Shown here one piece after another: positions 1 to 12,500 of a stretch of 64,000 bases of DNA. The DNA is from Tyto alba (lineage: Eukaryota; Chordata; Aves; Strigiformes; Tytonidae), in NCBI RefSeq assembly GCF_018691265.1, contig NW_024881279.1, forward strand, positions 4,927,243 to 4,991,242. The letters are read 5' to 3'. The notes under the pieces were generated by a model. The model was given only the letters and a program-made list of their open reading frames with translations. It ran no database searches and was not told the origin of the DNA. The position numbers and the translations under genes were made by a program. Numbering within the stretch: position 1 is the stretch's first letter; every line of letters begins with the position of its first letter.

Positions 1-179
1 TTTTATTAATAAAGATTCAGGATTTTGAACGTTCTTGCCTCTGCCATTCAGTTTGAGAGAGGGCTGGCTTCTCCCCAGTCATTCTCTCCATACCTCTGAA
101 GAAATACCGATGTCTTTAAAAACGATGCTGCCTCCGCTCCGAAAAGTGCCGCTTTCGGTGCCCCCCCGGGGACCTGCCC
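1..179. other. Upstream flank of PCBD2
   Basis: Non-coding sequence that becomes GC-rich from about position 125 towards the PCBD2 promoter. An AATAAA hexamer lies at 8-13. In human the gene upstream of PCBD2 on the same strand is TXNDC15, so this could be the end of that neighbour's 3' UTR. Nothing coding is visible to prove it. Confidence 0.4.
8..13 (+). terminator. Candidate polyadenylation signal of the upstream gene
   Basis: Canonical AATAAA at the very left edge, followed by T- and G-containing sequence. Assigning it to TXNDC15 rests only on synteny with mammals. The hexamer is common by chance, so this is weak. Confidence 0.2.
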
Positions 180-461
180 TTGCTCAGAGCTGACCGGGAG
201 CGACCCCCGGGGTACAGCGCCCGGTGCTCAGGTCCCACCCGGTGCCCGCTTCATCTCTCCCCGGGGGGGCCGCCGTCCCTCCCGGCCGGTGGCTCCGTTA
301 CAGCCCCCCCGCACCGCAGCACCAGAGGAGGATTGGGGGGGGGGCGGCTGGTGGTGGCAGCTCCCTCCCGCCATTTCTCCGCGCTCGGTTTCGCTTTGCG
401 GCCTCGGGGAGGGCCGGGCGGTGTCGGTGTCGGCTCCTCCCGCTGCCCGGGCGGCGGAGGC

Positions 462-485
462 GGGGCCGGGGCCGGGGCCGGGGCC
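462..485 (+). repeat. (GGGGCC)4 hexanucleotide repeat abutting the PCBD2 start codon
   Basis: Four perfect GGGGCC units occupy 462-467, 468-473, 474-479 and 480-485. The ATG begins at the next base. The repeat is therefore the last 24 bases of the 5' UTR and sets the start-codon context, with G at -3. In RNA this motif can form a G-quadruplex. Confidence 0.9.
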
Positions 486-578
486 ATGCCAGGCGGCGGG
501 GTCGGCCTGCGGCGGGCGCTGCTGGCTGCGCGGCGGGCGGCGGCCCGGGGAGCCGGTGGCGGGAACTGCGCTGCCATG
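486..578 (+). CDS. PCBD2: PCBD2 coding exon 1
   Basis: Encodes residues 1-31: [10 protein letters not shown], then an Arg/Ala/Gly-rich stretch ending NCAAM. The donor is ATG|GTGAGG with GT at 579-580. In human the exon also ends on an Ala-Ala-Met, which supports the boundary. Composition is extremely GC-rich because the exon lies in the CpG island. Confidence 0.9.
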
Positions 579-3500
579 GTGAGGGGCGCGGCAGGGCCGG
601 GGCCTCCGGGCTGGGGGGGGGGGGGAGATTGGATTGGGGGTGTGTGTGTGTGTTGGAGGGGGATATTGGGATGGGGGGGGGTGTGGGCGATATTGGGGTG
701 AGGAGTGGGTGGGTGTGGATATTGGGGTGAGAGGGGTGTGTGTGTGGGAATATTAGGGTGGGGGGTGTGTGTGTGGGAATATTGGGGTGGGGGGAATATT
801 GGGGTGAGGGGTGGGGGGGAATATTGAGGTGGAGGGGGTGTGTGTGGGGAATATTGGGGCGAGAGGGGTCTGTGTGTGGGGGGATATTGGGGCGAGAGGG
901 GTCTGTGTGTGGGGGGATATTGGGGTGAGGGGTGTTGAGGGGGGCCAACCACTGCCCTGGTGCTTGGGGTGCCCCCACCCATTCCTCCTTCCCCGCTTCC
1001 CACCGCCATCCCACCCCTTTTTTTTTTTTTTTTTTTTTAGTTATTTTTTTACTTGAAGCTAATAACTAATTGCACACGCAGGTTTAGACCCTCACCCCTC
1101 ACACTTGCAATATTTTGCGCTACATTTTTTTATGCAATTAATGATGTTTTTTTTTGGCCCCTGAGCTGCTTCCCAAGGAGCGTTGCTGGTTACCTGGGTT
1201 AATCCCTCCACACGCCGGTGTGTCGCGGGTTGGGTGCCGTTACCTTGTGTGCTCGGTCGGTATTTGCACGTAGGTGCCCACGCCGTGCCCTGTGGCGCTG
1301 TGGGTACGCGACTGTGAAAGTGCAAATGGCATTTCCCACTTTTTCCTTTCACAAGCAAGTTCCTGCTGCTTTCTGCTGCATTTCTGAATATAGTTGGGAT
1401 GAACTGGAGGGACTAACTCAGGACGTGGCCTTTGCAACCTATTCCTAAGCAAAATCCTGCGAACAGTGTGCTCCAGGGCCTGCATCAAACTCAGTTTCCA
1501 TATTTCTATTAAAACTATGATCTAATTGCAAGTCACAGCATTGTCTTGTTGATGCCTGAGTGTCCAGGCGAGGTGTGGGGAAGGTAACTGCAACGTCCCT
1601 AAAACCAACAGCGAGCCTCTCTGCTGCCAGCCAGGGGAATGGACTTTGTGCTGCCTCCTGCTCGCAGTCCTGGACTTTGCTATCTCAAAAAAAACCCACC
1701 CCTGTGATTTTTTGTAAATTAGCCTACTAATTTCATCTCATGCCAGATAAAATAATACATTTCAAGACAGCCGTTAGCTTGGGCAATTTTTATATATGCG
1801 TGGAAAAAGAAGAATGTGAGAAATTCATGCCTACAACTGCGGCTATAGCAATAACAAATCCGATATTTGTATTCTTGTAAATCTAAAATTGTGTTTGAAG
1901 CCTGAAGAGCCTAAATTAGTTCCGTTCAGGACCTGCAAAACCTATCTGTCAGACTGGATGTATCCAACTGAACACAAACGGCGGCAGTGATGCTGTTAGA
2001 TTGCTTTAATCTGTTTGGGGTTTTTTTTTTTTTTTTTTAATCCCTTATTATTGGTGAAAACGTTGTTCCGTGGCCGTCCTGCATCTTAGAACCTTGCTGA
2101 GGTCACATTAATTGTGTTAATTCTGCTCTGCTCGGGCTCGCAGCCCCATCTGGTGGCACTGGGGTTGCTGCCGGTCTCTCTGCGTTGCCAGCGCCGATGG
2201 CAAAGGCAAAAATTACCCTGAGCTGCTCAGCTGGTGGTGGGTGCTCACAGACCTCCGATGCCTTAGTGAAGCCCTGGAGCAAAATTGCTCAACCCCCTCC
2301 TGGAAGTTCTCACTACGCTCTGCTAGCTGCTGATACAAAGACCAAAGCAATCTGAATTTTGTTCTACTGGGGAGAAAGGTTCTTCCCATTAAAACATTGT
2401 GTTTATAATATGAATTTGAGACCCATCTGTTAGAATATATCACCTAAGTAATCACTCATGCCCTTAGTCTCTGCTTTTAGGAAAAATATCAAACCTCTTC
2501 CAAATGCCCCACAGAACTTACCTCTGGGTCTGGCTCTGGGCTGGTGCATGGTTCAGGCACAGATTCAGCTATTTAAGCAGATAGTGTAATCTGGTGCATC
2601 CATGTTCTCAGTGGCTTCCAAATGACTCCTTTTGCCTCAAATAAGGCCTATTTTAACATAGGTGCTTTGCAGAATCTAGTGCTTATGCCCGTAACTTGTA
2701 ACTTCTTGTAATTGTGTCTGTATTGTCAGGGCTTTTTCTTTTCATTGTTAGTTAAAAAGCTTTTTGTTGCTTGTAGGACTCCATAGTGCATGCTAGCTTT
2801 AAATCCATTCCTGCTTTCTTAGGAATAGTAAAGTACAAGCTAGGTAGAATACAATCTCCCATTTTGCTTCTGTCTTTTGAAATAGATACTCCCCAATATC
2901 CTCTTTAGCCTTATAATTGAACATTTAGGATATAATGTAAATAGTCCTTTATTTATATGACAGAGTGGAATATTTGAAATTAATTCAAGCGTTACAGCAT
3001 CTGGATAATTCAGATGAACAAGGGATGGGCACAGGTATGCTGGTATCTGTATTAATTCCTGTGAAACAGCCTGTTATTTTTTGCTGGTTTTGTACAAAAG
3101 CATTTAGCCACACTTAATTGACCAAACAGAAATGGTGTTTCTTGGCTGGTTTAAGTTAAGGTGGTCTGTGGAATGATAAACAGTAAGAAACTATACAGTG
3201 AATTTTCTACCTCCTTATCTTTCTACAATACCTAACCATAATTTCATTGTCTGGTTTTCTTACCATTATACAAAAGAGAACCTCAGCCTCACTCATGTCA
3301 TGTTTCGTTTTGTTTCGTTTTGTTTTTTCTCAATAGTCTTCACAGTCTCACTGGTTGACGACAGAGGAGAGGAACCAAGTTTTACCTGATCTTAAAGCTT
3401 CAGGCTGGTCTGAATTAGGCGAAAGAGATGCCATCTACAAAGAGTTCAATTTCAAAAATTTTAATCAGGTAATTATTGTTATATACCACTTCTAATATAA

Positions 3501-6500
3501 AAGAAATGTAGTTGCTTTAATTTCCATACGATTCTGATGGGAAAATATTTCTATTCAGAAATTTGGGAGTATCCTTGTGGGTCCAAACCCTCTTGGGTTT
3601 GCCTCAATAGATTGTTCTCTGATTCTGATCTCATTAGGTGGAGTAAATGATTTCTGTTTTGTAGTTGTTAATGAGATTTGTTCTAATCTTACAATTTCTT
3701 GATTATAATATTAGGGTCAAGGTCAGGGTCAGTACTATGTGTTTAGACAAATAATATTTAGTCCTGATTTTTTTTTTTTTTTCATCACTAGCACTTATAA
3801 ATAAATGCTGGAAGTATGTAACTGGCAGACTTCGGGGTTCATTTTTGTCAGGGAAAAACTCGAGAAAAATGGCTAAATATAAGAGCAGAAACTTTTGGCA
3901 AATCAGGTGGGGAAAATATGGTACATTTCACCTTCTAAGCAGGAAGACAGAGTTCTAGTATATTCTTGAATGAATCGTAGTAGCTGATCTTGTAGCGTCT
4001 TCAGCACAGCAGACTTCTGGTTAGACCTTTTTGGGTTTTTATTTGGAGTCAGGATCCTGAGCCATATCTCAAGCTCACAAGAACACGTCTTGGACATCAG
4101 CTACAAACTTGCTTTAGAAATACTGAATTTATCTAGAGATCTGTAGTCAGCTACATTCCCCCAAAAAATCGCTTTCTGAGGAATCGTGGCACCGCTTAGA
4201 AAAAAGTCAGGTTCCCAGAGCATGCTGATTTATTTCTGAAGGAGAGGTGAGTGCTTTCTGGGGTTGTAGGGGAAACTCAGGGTTTTGTTGGGGCAATGGC
4301 TCTTGCTGAGCTCGTTCTTTCCCCCACTACAGGTGGGACGCAGCAAGCTCCAGGCTTTGCTGGTGTGTGTGAGGACCAAGAGCTGTGCTGTGAGATGCTT
4401 ATTTACATGGCTATGCCTAAACCCAGGCCAGGAGATTTTTTAGGAAATCACAATGAGCTAGATTAACAACAATTTGTAAGGCTGGCTCTGTTTTTTGTTT
4501 TTTGTTTTTTTTTTTTTTTTTTTTATTTCAGACAGTAGTTGTCACCATAAGGAAAGCCTGGGTGGTAGAGAGAAGGTGTATGAGGTGGTCCCACCTTCTC
4601 TGAGCTGATCAAAAGCAAAAGAGAAAACAACTGCAGAAAAATCCAGCTCGCAAGCAGGATGGTGCTGGTCCAGGGAGCACACCCGGAGCCTTGAGTACAT
4701 TTTTTCCTGGGTTGCACTTCAAACCTGAACGTTAATACGGAACAAATAGAACTGTATCAGACGATTCAGAGAGCAACAAAGGAGGGAAGCCCATGAGAGG
4801 GAGCTCACATGAAACCTTGGTGAGATGTTCAGGCAGCTCGGAGCTGGAGCAACCAGGAGAGGCCAGCATGTTTGACAACGATGAGATAGAAGTATCCCTT
4901 GGAAGAGTTGAGATTTTCAGCCTTTGCACTTCGAGTATTCATGAAACGGCGTCTTTGCCAGGCCATGGTCAAAGTCTTTATTGGTTCGGCACAACTAGAA
5001 CTGACTTTTTTTTTCCTCAAAGTTAATTAAAAAGTGGTTTTGCACACTATAAATAAATAAGTCAATTTGATCAGCTAGACTTAGGCAGTGTGCCAAGAGA
5101 AAAGTGGGTGTGCTGTACCAGCAGATACCTAGAATACCCATTGCTTTGGCAAAAATTTACAAAGTTGTGTTTCTTTGACTGGATAGATCTATCTTACAAC
5201 ATAGGTGGGTATACATGTGTTTTCCTAATTTAAGAAGCACATATCGGTACAGGAAGTTGCATATATTTAAATATGCTCATTAGTGAGTGATGATAACGTA
5301 CACATTTATACTTCTAGTACATGTCATTTTAGAGAGGGTACTCAAAAAATATTGCCACTTGAATTGTTTGGGAGACACTGGTACAGTCTCTTTCATTCTT
5401 GGTTGCCCTTCATGGATGTCAGGTAAAGCACAAACAAAACCAGAGGCTGGGAATTGGCTTCAAAACTGACCTTTCTGCATCCAGCCGGGAGAACAAGCTG
5501 GGCAGGTGGGTCCTTTGGGCAGCTCTGGTTGGATCAAGGTTATACGCGAGGATCTGAGGGCAGAGGTTCACCTGCTGATTTGTAGGAACTAGCTGCAGTG
5601 TCCCCGTTTGCAGCTGTGGAGGGCAGAAGCCGGTCCTGTTACCGTAGTCCAGGAAAGGGCTCAACGTGCAGATCCCAATGGGATGTTCAGCGCTGGTATT
5701 AGAGAACAAGTATTTGCCTTTCGATAAGTTGAAGCTGAAAGTAAATTAAAAGTATGCATGGATTCTTATTGATGCTTATGTTTATAATAACTGTTATTAA
5801 ATACTGTGTTTATTATGACCTAGGGAACAAATGACAAAACCAGAGTTATGTAACTGCATTGTACTTTGGGAGAATGTAGCCCTACAGTGGAAAAAAAGTG
5901 AACTTGTAGGTACAACTTCTTTCATTTCATGTAATAAATATTCTGTTTACATTATTTAAAGTGCAAGTATTTAGTAAAAGTCAAAGGACTGAGAAATATC
6001 ATTTCCTTGGTGATCTTCCTGCTGCCCTTTTACAAATGGCATAAAATCAGGTGTGTATAAAAAAAAAGAGTAGTTGAGCTGACATGAAAGGTATTTCAGA
6101 TTTATGTTTTGCAGATGATATTGGTATGATTCATGTATTCATTGCTTTTTTTTATTGCTTCTCTCAGATAATGCTCATGATGCATGGAAAATTCTGTGGC
6201 TTTAAAATCTATGCCAGGTTTACAAAGTCTGTGTATGTCAACAGATGTTAAGAATATAAACACAACTTTTATTATAAAGTCGTGCAAATGTGTAGACATG
6301 AGCTTGGTTTATGAATATTATTTTCAGCATGAGAATGAAATGGAACTTCTGTGAAACAAGAATTATTTAGATTCCTGAAGCTTTCAGGCCAAGATTAGCT
6401 TGGTTAAAAGCGATCAGCAGTAGGCTGCCTTTGTAAAGCTGACAAGCTAATGACACTTGTGGTTTATGGAATTAGTTTGTAACCCAGAACTTGAAAGCTC

Positions 6501-9500
6501 TGCTGCTGTTTGTTAGTCTGAAGATACATTTTCATGCAAATGGGCTTTGGAGGTACAATTCTCTGAAACAAGCTGGAAACCAGCCCGGAGTCCCAGCTGG
6601 AAGCCCTTTGTTGGTTATGTGGCTGTGGGTGCCCACCACACACCAGTCCTGGAGTGCTGGACTGGGTGACGTTGGTGCTGGGTGGTGGTTGCTGCTTCAT
6701 GTTCCCATCGCCTTTAGCGTGAGACAGGCTTCTGGTGGGCGTGTGTTCTGAATCCTGTCTAAAATATAAAATACACCAGCGGTGGAGAAAAAAAAAAATG
6801 CAAACACAGCTCAACAGTAGAGGAAGAGCACTTTGTCTAGAAGAGCTGTGCTGATCTCACCGATGCATCCTCTCCTCCTCACAACTGCTGCATGTGATTG
6901 CCACTGTTGAACAGCAGGTGGGCAGCAATGAGTTAAAATTATTTTGCCTCCGGGACCTTCGCTTGGGTGGGTTTGCTCAAGAGCCCCCTGGTTGAGTTGC
7001 TCTTCCTGAGGATGGTGTGCTCGGTAGAAACCTCTGGCTGTGAGCAAGGTGTCGGAAAGCGGGTGGGCTCGGACCACTCCAGGGCAAGCTTTGAGCCCTG
7101 CCATGTGTCTGGGTACTGGTGAGCCTCCATAAACCTCCCAGCCACACCAGGGAGCTTATTCAGGGCCTTTTTCCCTGCCTGCAGGGAAGGGAAAAGCAGC
7201 TAGCGAGGCTTTCGGGCCACTGCAGAGCATCAAGAAGACACGCTCTTGTCTGCTCATGTCTTTGCGCTACTGAAACAAAACGTTTCTCTTCCAGCTGTGG
7301 AGCAAGCCCTCTGCTTCCAGTCTGCCCAAGCGAAATTTGAAAAGGGGATAGAAACTTAATTTACGCCTCCAGACTATGCCGGTAACTTCTCCCAATTATT
7401 GTTCTGCAAACTCAGAAAAGAAGCTGCAGAAGCATCGGGACTAATGTTAAAAGTTGGTCATTGGGGCAGGGAAGGGTTGCTGAGGACCTTGATGTCCTGG
7501 CTTATATCTCAGGAAGTTCCTGGAGTTTTCTCAGCATTTCAGGTCAGTACACCTCTGGAGGGGTGATCCTGCAAAGGGGACAGACCTGGCTTAAAAATGT
7601 GAATTTCCCCTCTAGTCTGGGTGGGCAGCTGCGAGGGGCTCCGGGTGCTGAGCGCTCCCTTCGGGTCCCTTACCCAGCTGCTCATTTTCACCAAATTTGC
7701 AGGAACATCTTAACTCTGAGACTTCCATGTCTCTTGTCAAAGTTGGTTGGATTTGACCAGAGGGTTTAAGGGGCAACTGCCTGTGTGATTGCATTTCCTT
7801 AGGTAATCACGCAAAGGCAGAAAATGCAGTTAGGAAATTACAAAGGTGGGCATGTTTGCTGATGGTCAGGTTCAACATTTACAGCTGCTTTCTTTTATAG
7901 GGTAAGTTTTTAATTAAGGCTGGTTTTGTATTTTTTTTTTTTTTCAAATCATGTAGAAAGTCTCTGTAAGACCTCTAACGTCATTTTATAAAATGACAGG
8001 AAATCAAATGCTCTAAGAGTTTTAAAAGCTATTTTAAAGACGTTTTGTGTTTTGGGGCTACAGGACACAGGCAAAAGATGTGGCTGAGTGGAGGGGACAG
8101 TAAAGAAGTGCTTTGGGGCACTGTATGCAGTGAGAGTAGAAGCATGTGAGTTTTGTTGCAATTGTGGACTCTTGATTTTTGAGAACATATTAAAAGAGCT
8201 GCAAAAAATCTAGAGCTATTAAATAAATTATTATTCTCACTTTGCATTTCCTTACCAAATTTGCTAGCTCTCTTGTTTGAAGCCCAGGGGAAAAAAATCA
8301 GAGAGTGTTACGGTAGATGCCTTTTTTCCTCTCAGTGAAATGCCAATTATTTTCTTTTAGCTGTAGGGAGACATGCTCACATTTGCTCCTTTAAACTGAT
8401 CATCCTTGTTGTATTATCACCGTTACACATCCGAATTAATTTGGTAGATATGCAGTGAATACTCTGTATTTGTTTTGATGGTGGTACTTGGTGCCAGTCC
8501 CTGTAACGTAATCTATGTCGATATTTCCTTTTTCTACCCCTGGCATGTTGTCTTCTGCATTGATCAAAGATTGAAAAATGTTTTTATATATGCAGGCAGT
8601 GCATTTCATTGCCTCTTTATGTACTTAATCTTTTGCCTGTTTGGCTGAAATATGTCCACGCCTTTTACGTATTGAAAACATAATATCCTTTAACCTACAG
8701 TCTGCAGAGTTAAAATGAATTTTATGTTAAATATTTGGTTGTGGACCACATCTCCAGCTTTTTATATGCCACAGCGGTCTTGTGGGTTTTTTTCTTCTCC
8801 ATTGTCTGATAGTGAGGTCATTTTCAGTCCTCTGAGAAATTTTATTCCCAGCCAGATGCGGGCCATATATTAAAAGTAGCACCTGTGGCTAATATCACAG
8901 CAGCTTACCATAAATTTACATGGTAACTAGGATTATATCTGTCAAGACTGTTAAAAAATGTCTAGATTTAATTTGATTTCCAGTATTGAAGGAGCTCTCC
9001 AACATTTTGCTTCATAACTATATTTTAAAAGTTAAAATCACTCCATTGTTAAGTTTTATAGCACTCCCAGTGCCCATTAAGTTGATTTGTTAAATGGGGG
9101 TCAGAATAAAGCAAGTTGGCTACAGGAGGATCGGAAACCAACCCATTTGTGACAAATTTAGTCTTCACGTGTGAATCTTCTCAGAGCTGGGGGACTGATT
9201 GGATTCAGGTGCAGCTTATGTCAGTTGTGTTTAACCTCAAAGCCTGAGCAGCCTCAGCCCCAACTGTCACTTCTGCTAATCAAAAGACGAACCTGTTTTC
9301 ATTCCTTTGGGGGGGAGAATTGCTATTGTTGCTGTGGCATCGGTCTCCTTGCTCTCTCTGCTAGTTTTGCATTAGATTGCTCGTCGAATGAAAATAAATT
9401 ATATTTTTTATCCGCCTAGGTAGGTGCTGGTTTTCATATAGTCTTTCCTAAACTGCTTCATTTTCCATTATCCTTTGAGTCCTCTCCCATATGCTATGAT

Positions 9501-12500
9501 TTGTGCACCTGCAAAGTTATGAAAGTATTTCTTGTGGTAGTTATGTTGTTCACTAACTTCCCTGCGTTTATGAATACAATAACTGGTTTACAATAAATCA
9601 GAATTATTTATGGGTGGATTTACGGAGTTGAGAAGATGTTTGTACCTGAAAATAATGAATTTCTGGCGTATCTGCCTGTTGACATTTTCCTTTATTAGAA
9701 ACTGATAGTGAAGTTTTTGGGACTGACAGAGGTTAACCTGCAGGCTGAAACGCAGTGAATGAACTGGCTCAAGTGTCTCAGAGCAGAGCACAGTAAAAAT
9801 ATATGATTCCTGGATGGTCACACCTTCCTTGAGTTTATTCTTGTGATTGACTGAGTAAATAACACTCTCGCCTCTGAGTCGGCGGGTCAAGGTGCAGCTG
9901 TAGGAACTCAACGTGGTCCATCTGCCCGCAGAAGGCAGGGACCTCGGGGCCTGGGTGACACCAAAGGAGAAGTTTTGGGGAGATGACTGGTTTGAAAACT
10001 TGTGAGTGTCCTTCCATAGCCTTGGAGGAGATGACACCGGTGCCCTGGTCAGTGTGTCCTGTGTCCAGTGATGCTTCCAGTTAACTGGCAGCCAGCGGTG
10101 GGAAATTCTGCAAAGCTGGGAAGTCCGTAGTGGTGGAAGTATGTAATTAGGTTGAGGCTAGGCAGAAATTAAATCCTTGGTGCTGGGAGTTGGGAAATAA
10201 AGGATTTATTTTCTTCTCATGGCCAACGTGGCTGACGGGGTACAAAACCATATGTAAAGTCAGCCAGTGCTCCAGAATATTTTCAGACCAGTGTTTTGGA
10301 CTTGGCAACATTGTTCTGTTTCAAATAGAGTTGCCCTAGTGCGTCAGCAGCCTCATGTCTTTTAAAGTCTTTCACAGTTATGATTTCCTTATGATTGGGA
10401 ACCATCATTCTGTCCTTCGGTCCCTTCAATACAACTTCACTGTTGCGATGTGTATGAGAAATCTGTGTCTGATAAAAGTCAGGCAGGTGGTGAGCAGCGG
10501 TTGCTCCTCTTCGTATCGCAGGGTATCTCATCTCCTCTTTGTCTGGGTACAGATCCCACCGCCCTCACGTCCCACCTGCCTGTGACAAGTACCATTACAG
10601 TACTGGTGTCACCATTATAATTTCAATATGGCCCTACCACCGGTATCGGGCCGCAAGGATTATTTAAAGTGTCATGACATTAATAATATTTAAATAAAAT
10701 TAATCACATTTAAATTGAAGACTCAGAGTAGGCATGTGTCCTTCATCTCCTTCATTATGCAAGATGTCCCATCCCAGGTGTTGTAGAAGTTGCATCAGTT
10801 TAATTTTTCTTGTGACTTAACTGTAATTAGGGATGCTCATGTTCTTGATGAGCTAAGTCATATTTCTCCCTTGAATAAACCATTATTTTATTGTTTACAA
10901 TTACTGGGAGTGGTGGCGTTTCTAATGGCTGAATTTTCCCCACCGAGTAGACCTGTTGTGTCTCCATTTAAGCAGGCCACTGCTTAAATCTGCCGAGCTG
11001 ACCTTTGGGCTGCTCTCCAGTTGGCTCTAATACAAATGCTTTCCTTAAAAGATGGATTTACTATCACTCAAGTAAAAATTATTACGGCATTTGCCTTACG
11101 CTTGTTGCGTGCATTGATCTGAAAGTGCAAAAGAAATTATTTGTCAAAATGCTTTTTGGATTTCACAAGCTGTCTGGTAGATTTGGAGCAGAAGAAATGT
11201 TTCTCCTTTTTTTTTTTCCAGCTGCACAAATTGATTGTTCATTCTGTTTGAATTAAACAGAATAAATGTTGTATCAGCCATGCAGCCAGTGCTGCCGTAC
11301 ATTCATACTGAAAGAGAGAAAATGTGAGCAGGTCAGCTTGATTTTAACTACTGTTCAGGCTCTTTCCTTCTTTAAAATACCTTTGGAAAACAAGTGAAAA
11401 GCTCAATGGGTTTTAATTCAGTTGGACACCTTTGGGAAAATGCAAGTAAGACAGATGCTGCCTTTTCTGAAGAAGATGGTCACTCAGAATAATTTTTTTA
11501 CCTTTCAGTTAAGGAAACCTGGTATCTTGCAAATCTTTTTGCATTAAAATTTATTTTTATGGGGGTGCTGGAAAGATGCTGATTAGATGCAAACAGCACA
11601 TCTCTCTGTCTTGGTTGTTTAACCTCTTGCATCCCCTTGCTTTTGAAATAATGCCTGACTATGTTTTCAAACCATAAATTGCCTTTTACACCAGCAGCTC
11701 TCACTTTCTCGTACTCCCATGGAGGAGAGGCACGCTGATTGGGATATTATTCTTTGCAGTTGTAATTAAAAATGGACTCTGACTGGCAGAATAAACTAAA
11801 ATAAAACTACAGCGCCCCTATTTAAAAATTAACCATTACTCACCAAAAGCACATCAAACCCACTTAGCGGACATCCGTTAATCCCGCGGTGAGCCGTTTC
11901 AGGCTTTAATGCACACTGTTTTACACGTTAAGGGTTTTGAAGTCGCGGGCCAGCGCTGACCTTTCGCATCTGCTCCTCTCGCAGTAGGAATCTCCGCTCG
12001 CCGCTCCCCGTCAGGGTGGATTAACGTGACGAAGTGCAGCGCTTCTGCTGGCTGCAATTTCGGGTTTTGATCAGAATTATTTCTTTCACAAACAATCACG
12101 TTTGGCTAAAACGTTACATCTGCTCTGAAAAGCCACTGGCAGGGCCGCGGTTTATCAGGGTGAGGCGAGGGTGATTTTTTTATTCCTCTTTTATAAAGCT
12201 GCAAACCCGCTTCATGTATTTGGAGTGGGGAGAGCTTCCCTTCTTCCCCTTGCCCTTTTTCTTCCCTTAATTTTGTTGGGCTGAGATGAAAAGTTGCTTT
12301 GGGCAACCATAAAGCTGGCTGTGATGTGTTGGAGGGGTTTGGTGGGGAATGTGCTGATGAGTGGGGAGCCCCGTGCTGAGTCAGTGCCTCACCATTGGTT
12401 TTATTTAGTGCTAAGGGTGCTTTGTAGGAAAATGGTTTTTATTCCTAGGATCAGAGGGGAAAGTCCTGATTTCATGATCTAGTGTGATTTTCCTCATGCT

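Larger units (their letters stand above)
170..630 (+). promoter_or_regulatory. PCBD2: CpG-island promoter and 5' UTR of PCBD2
   Basis: Strongly GC- and CpG-rich sequence around the PCBD2 first exon, including GC-box-like runs such as GGGCGGAGGCGGGGCC near 450-467. No TATA box is obvious, which is usual for a housekeeping CpG-island promoter. The transcription start cannot be fixed from sequence. The frame of the start codon stays open upstream to an ATG at 180. Family length and the compact N-terminus favour 486 as the main start. Confidence 0.75.

Noticed and set aside
251..1014. About 240-250-codon Pro/His-rich minus-strand frames over PCBD2 exon 1 and intron 1
   Set aside because: Product of the CpG island and the G-rich minisatellite read on the opposite strand; no family similarity.
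9588..10037. 149-codon minus-strand frame in PCBD2 intron 2
   Set aside because: No similarity to a family I know, no flanking exon, tail or target-site duplication to suggest a processed copy.
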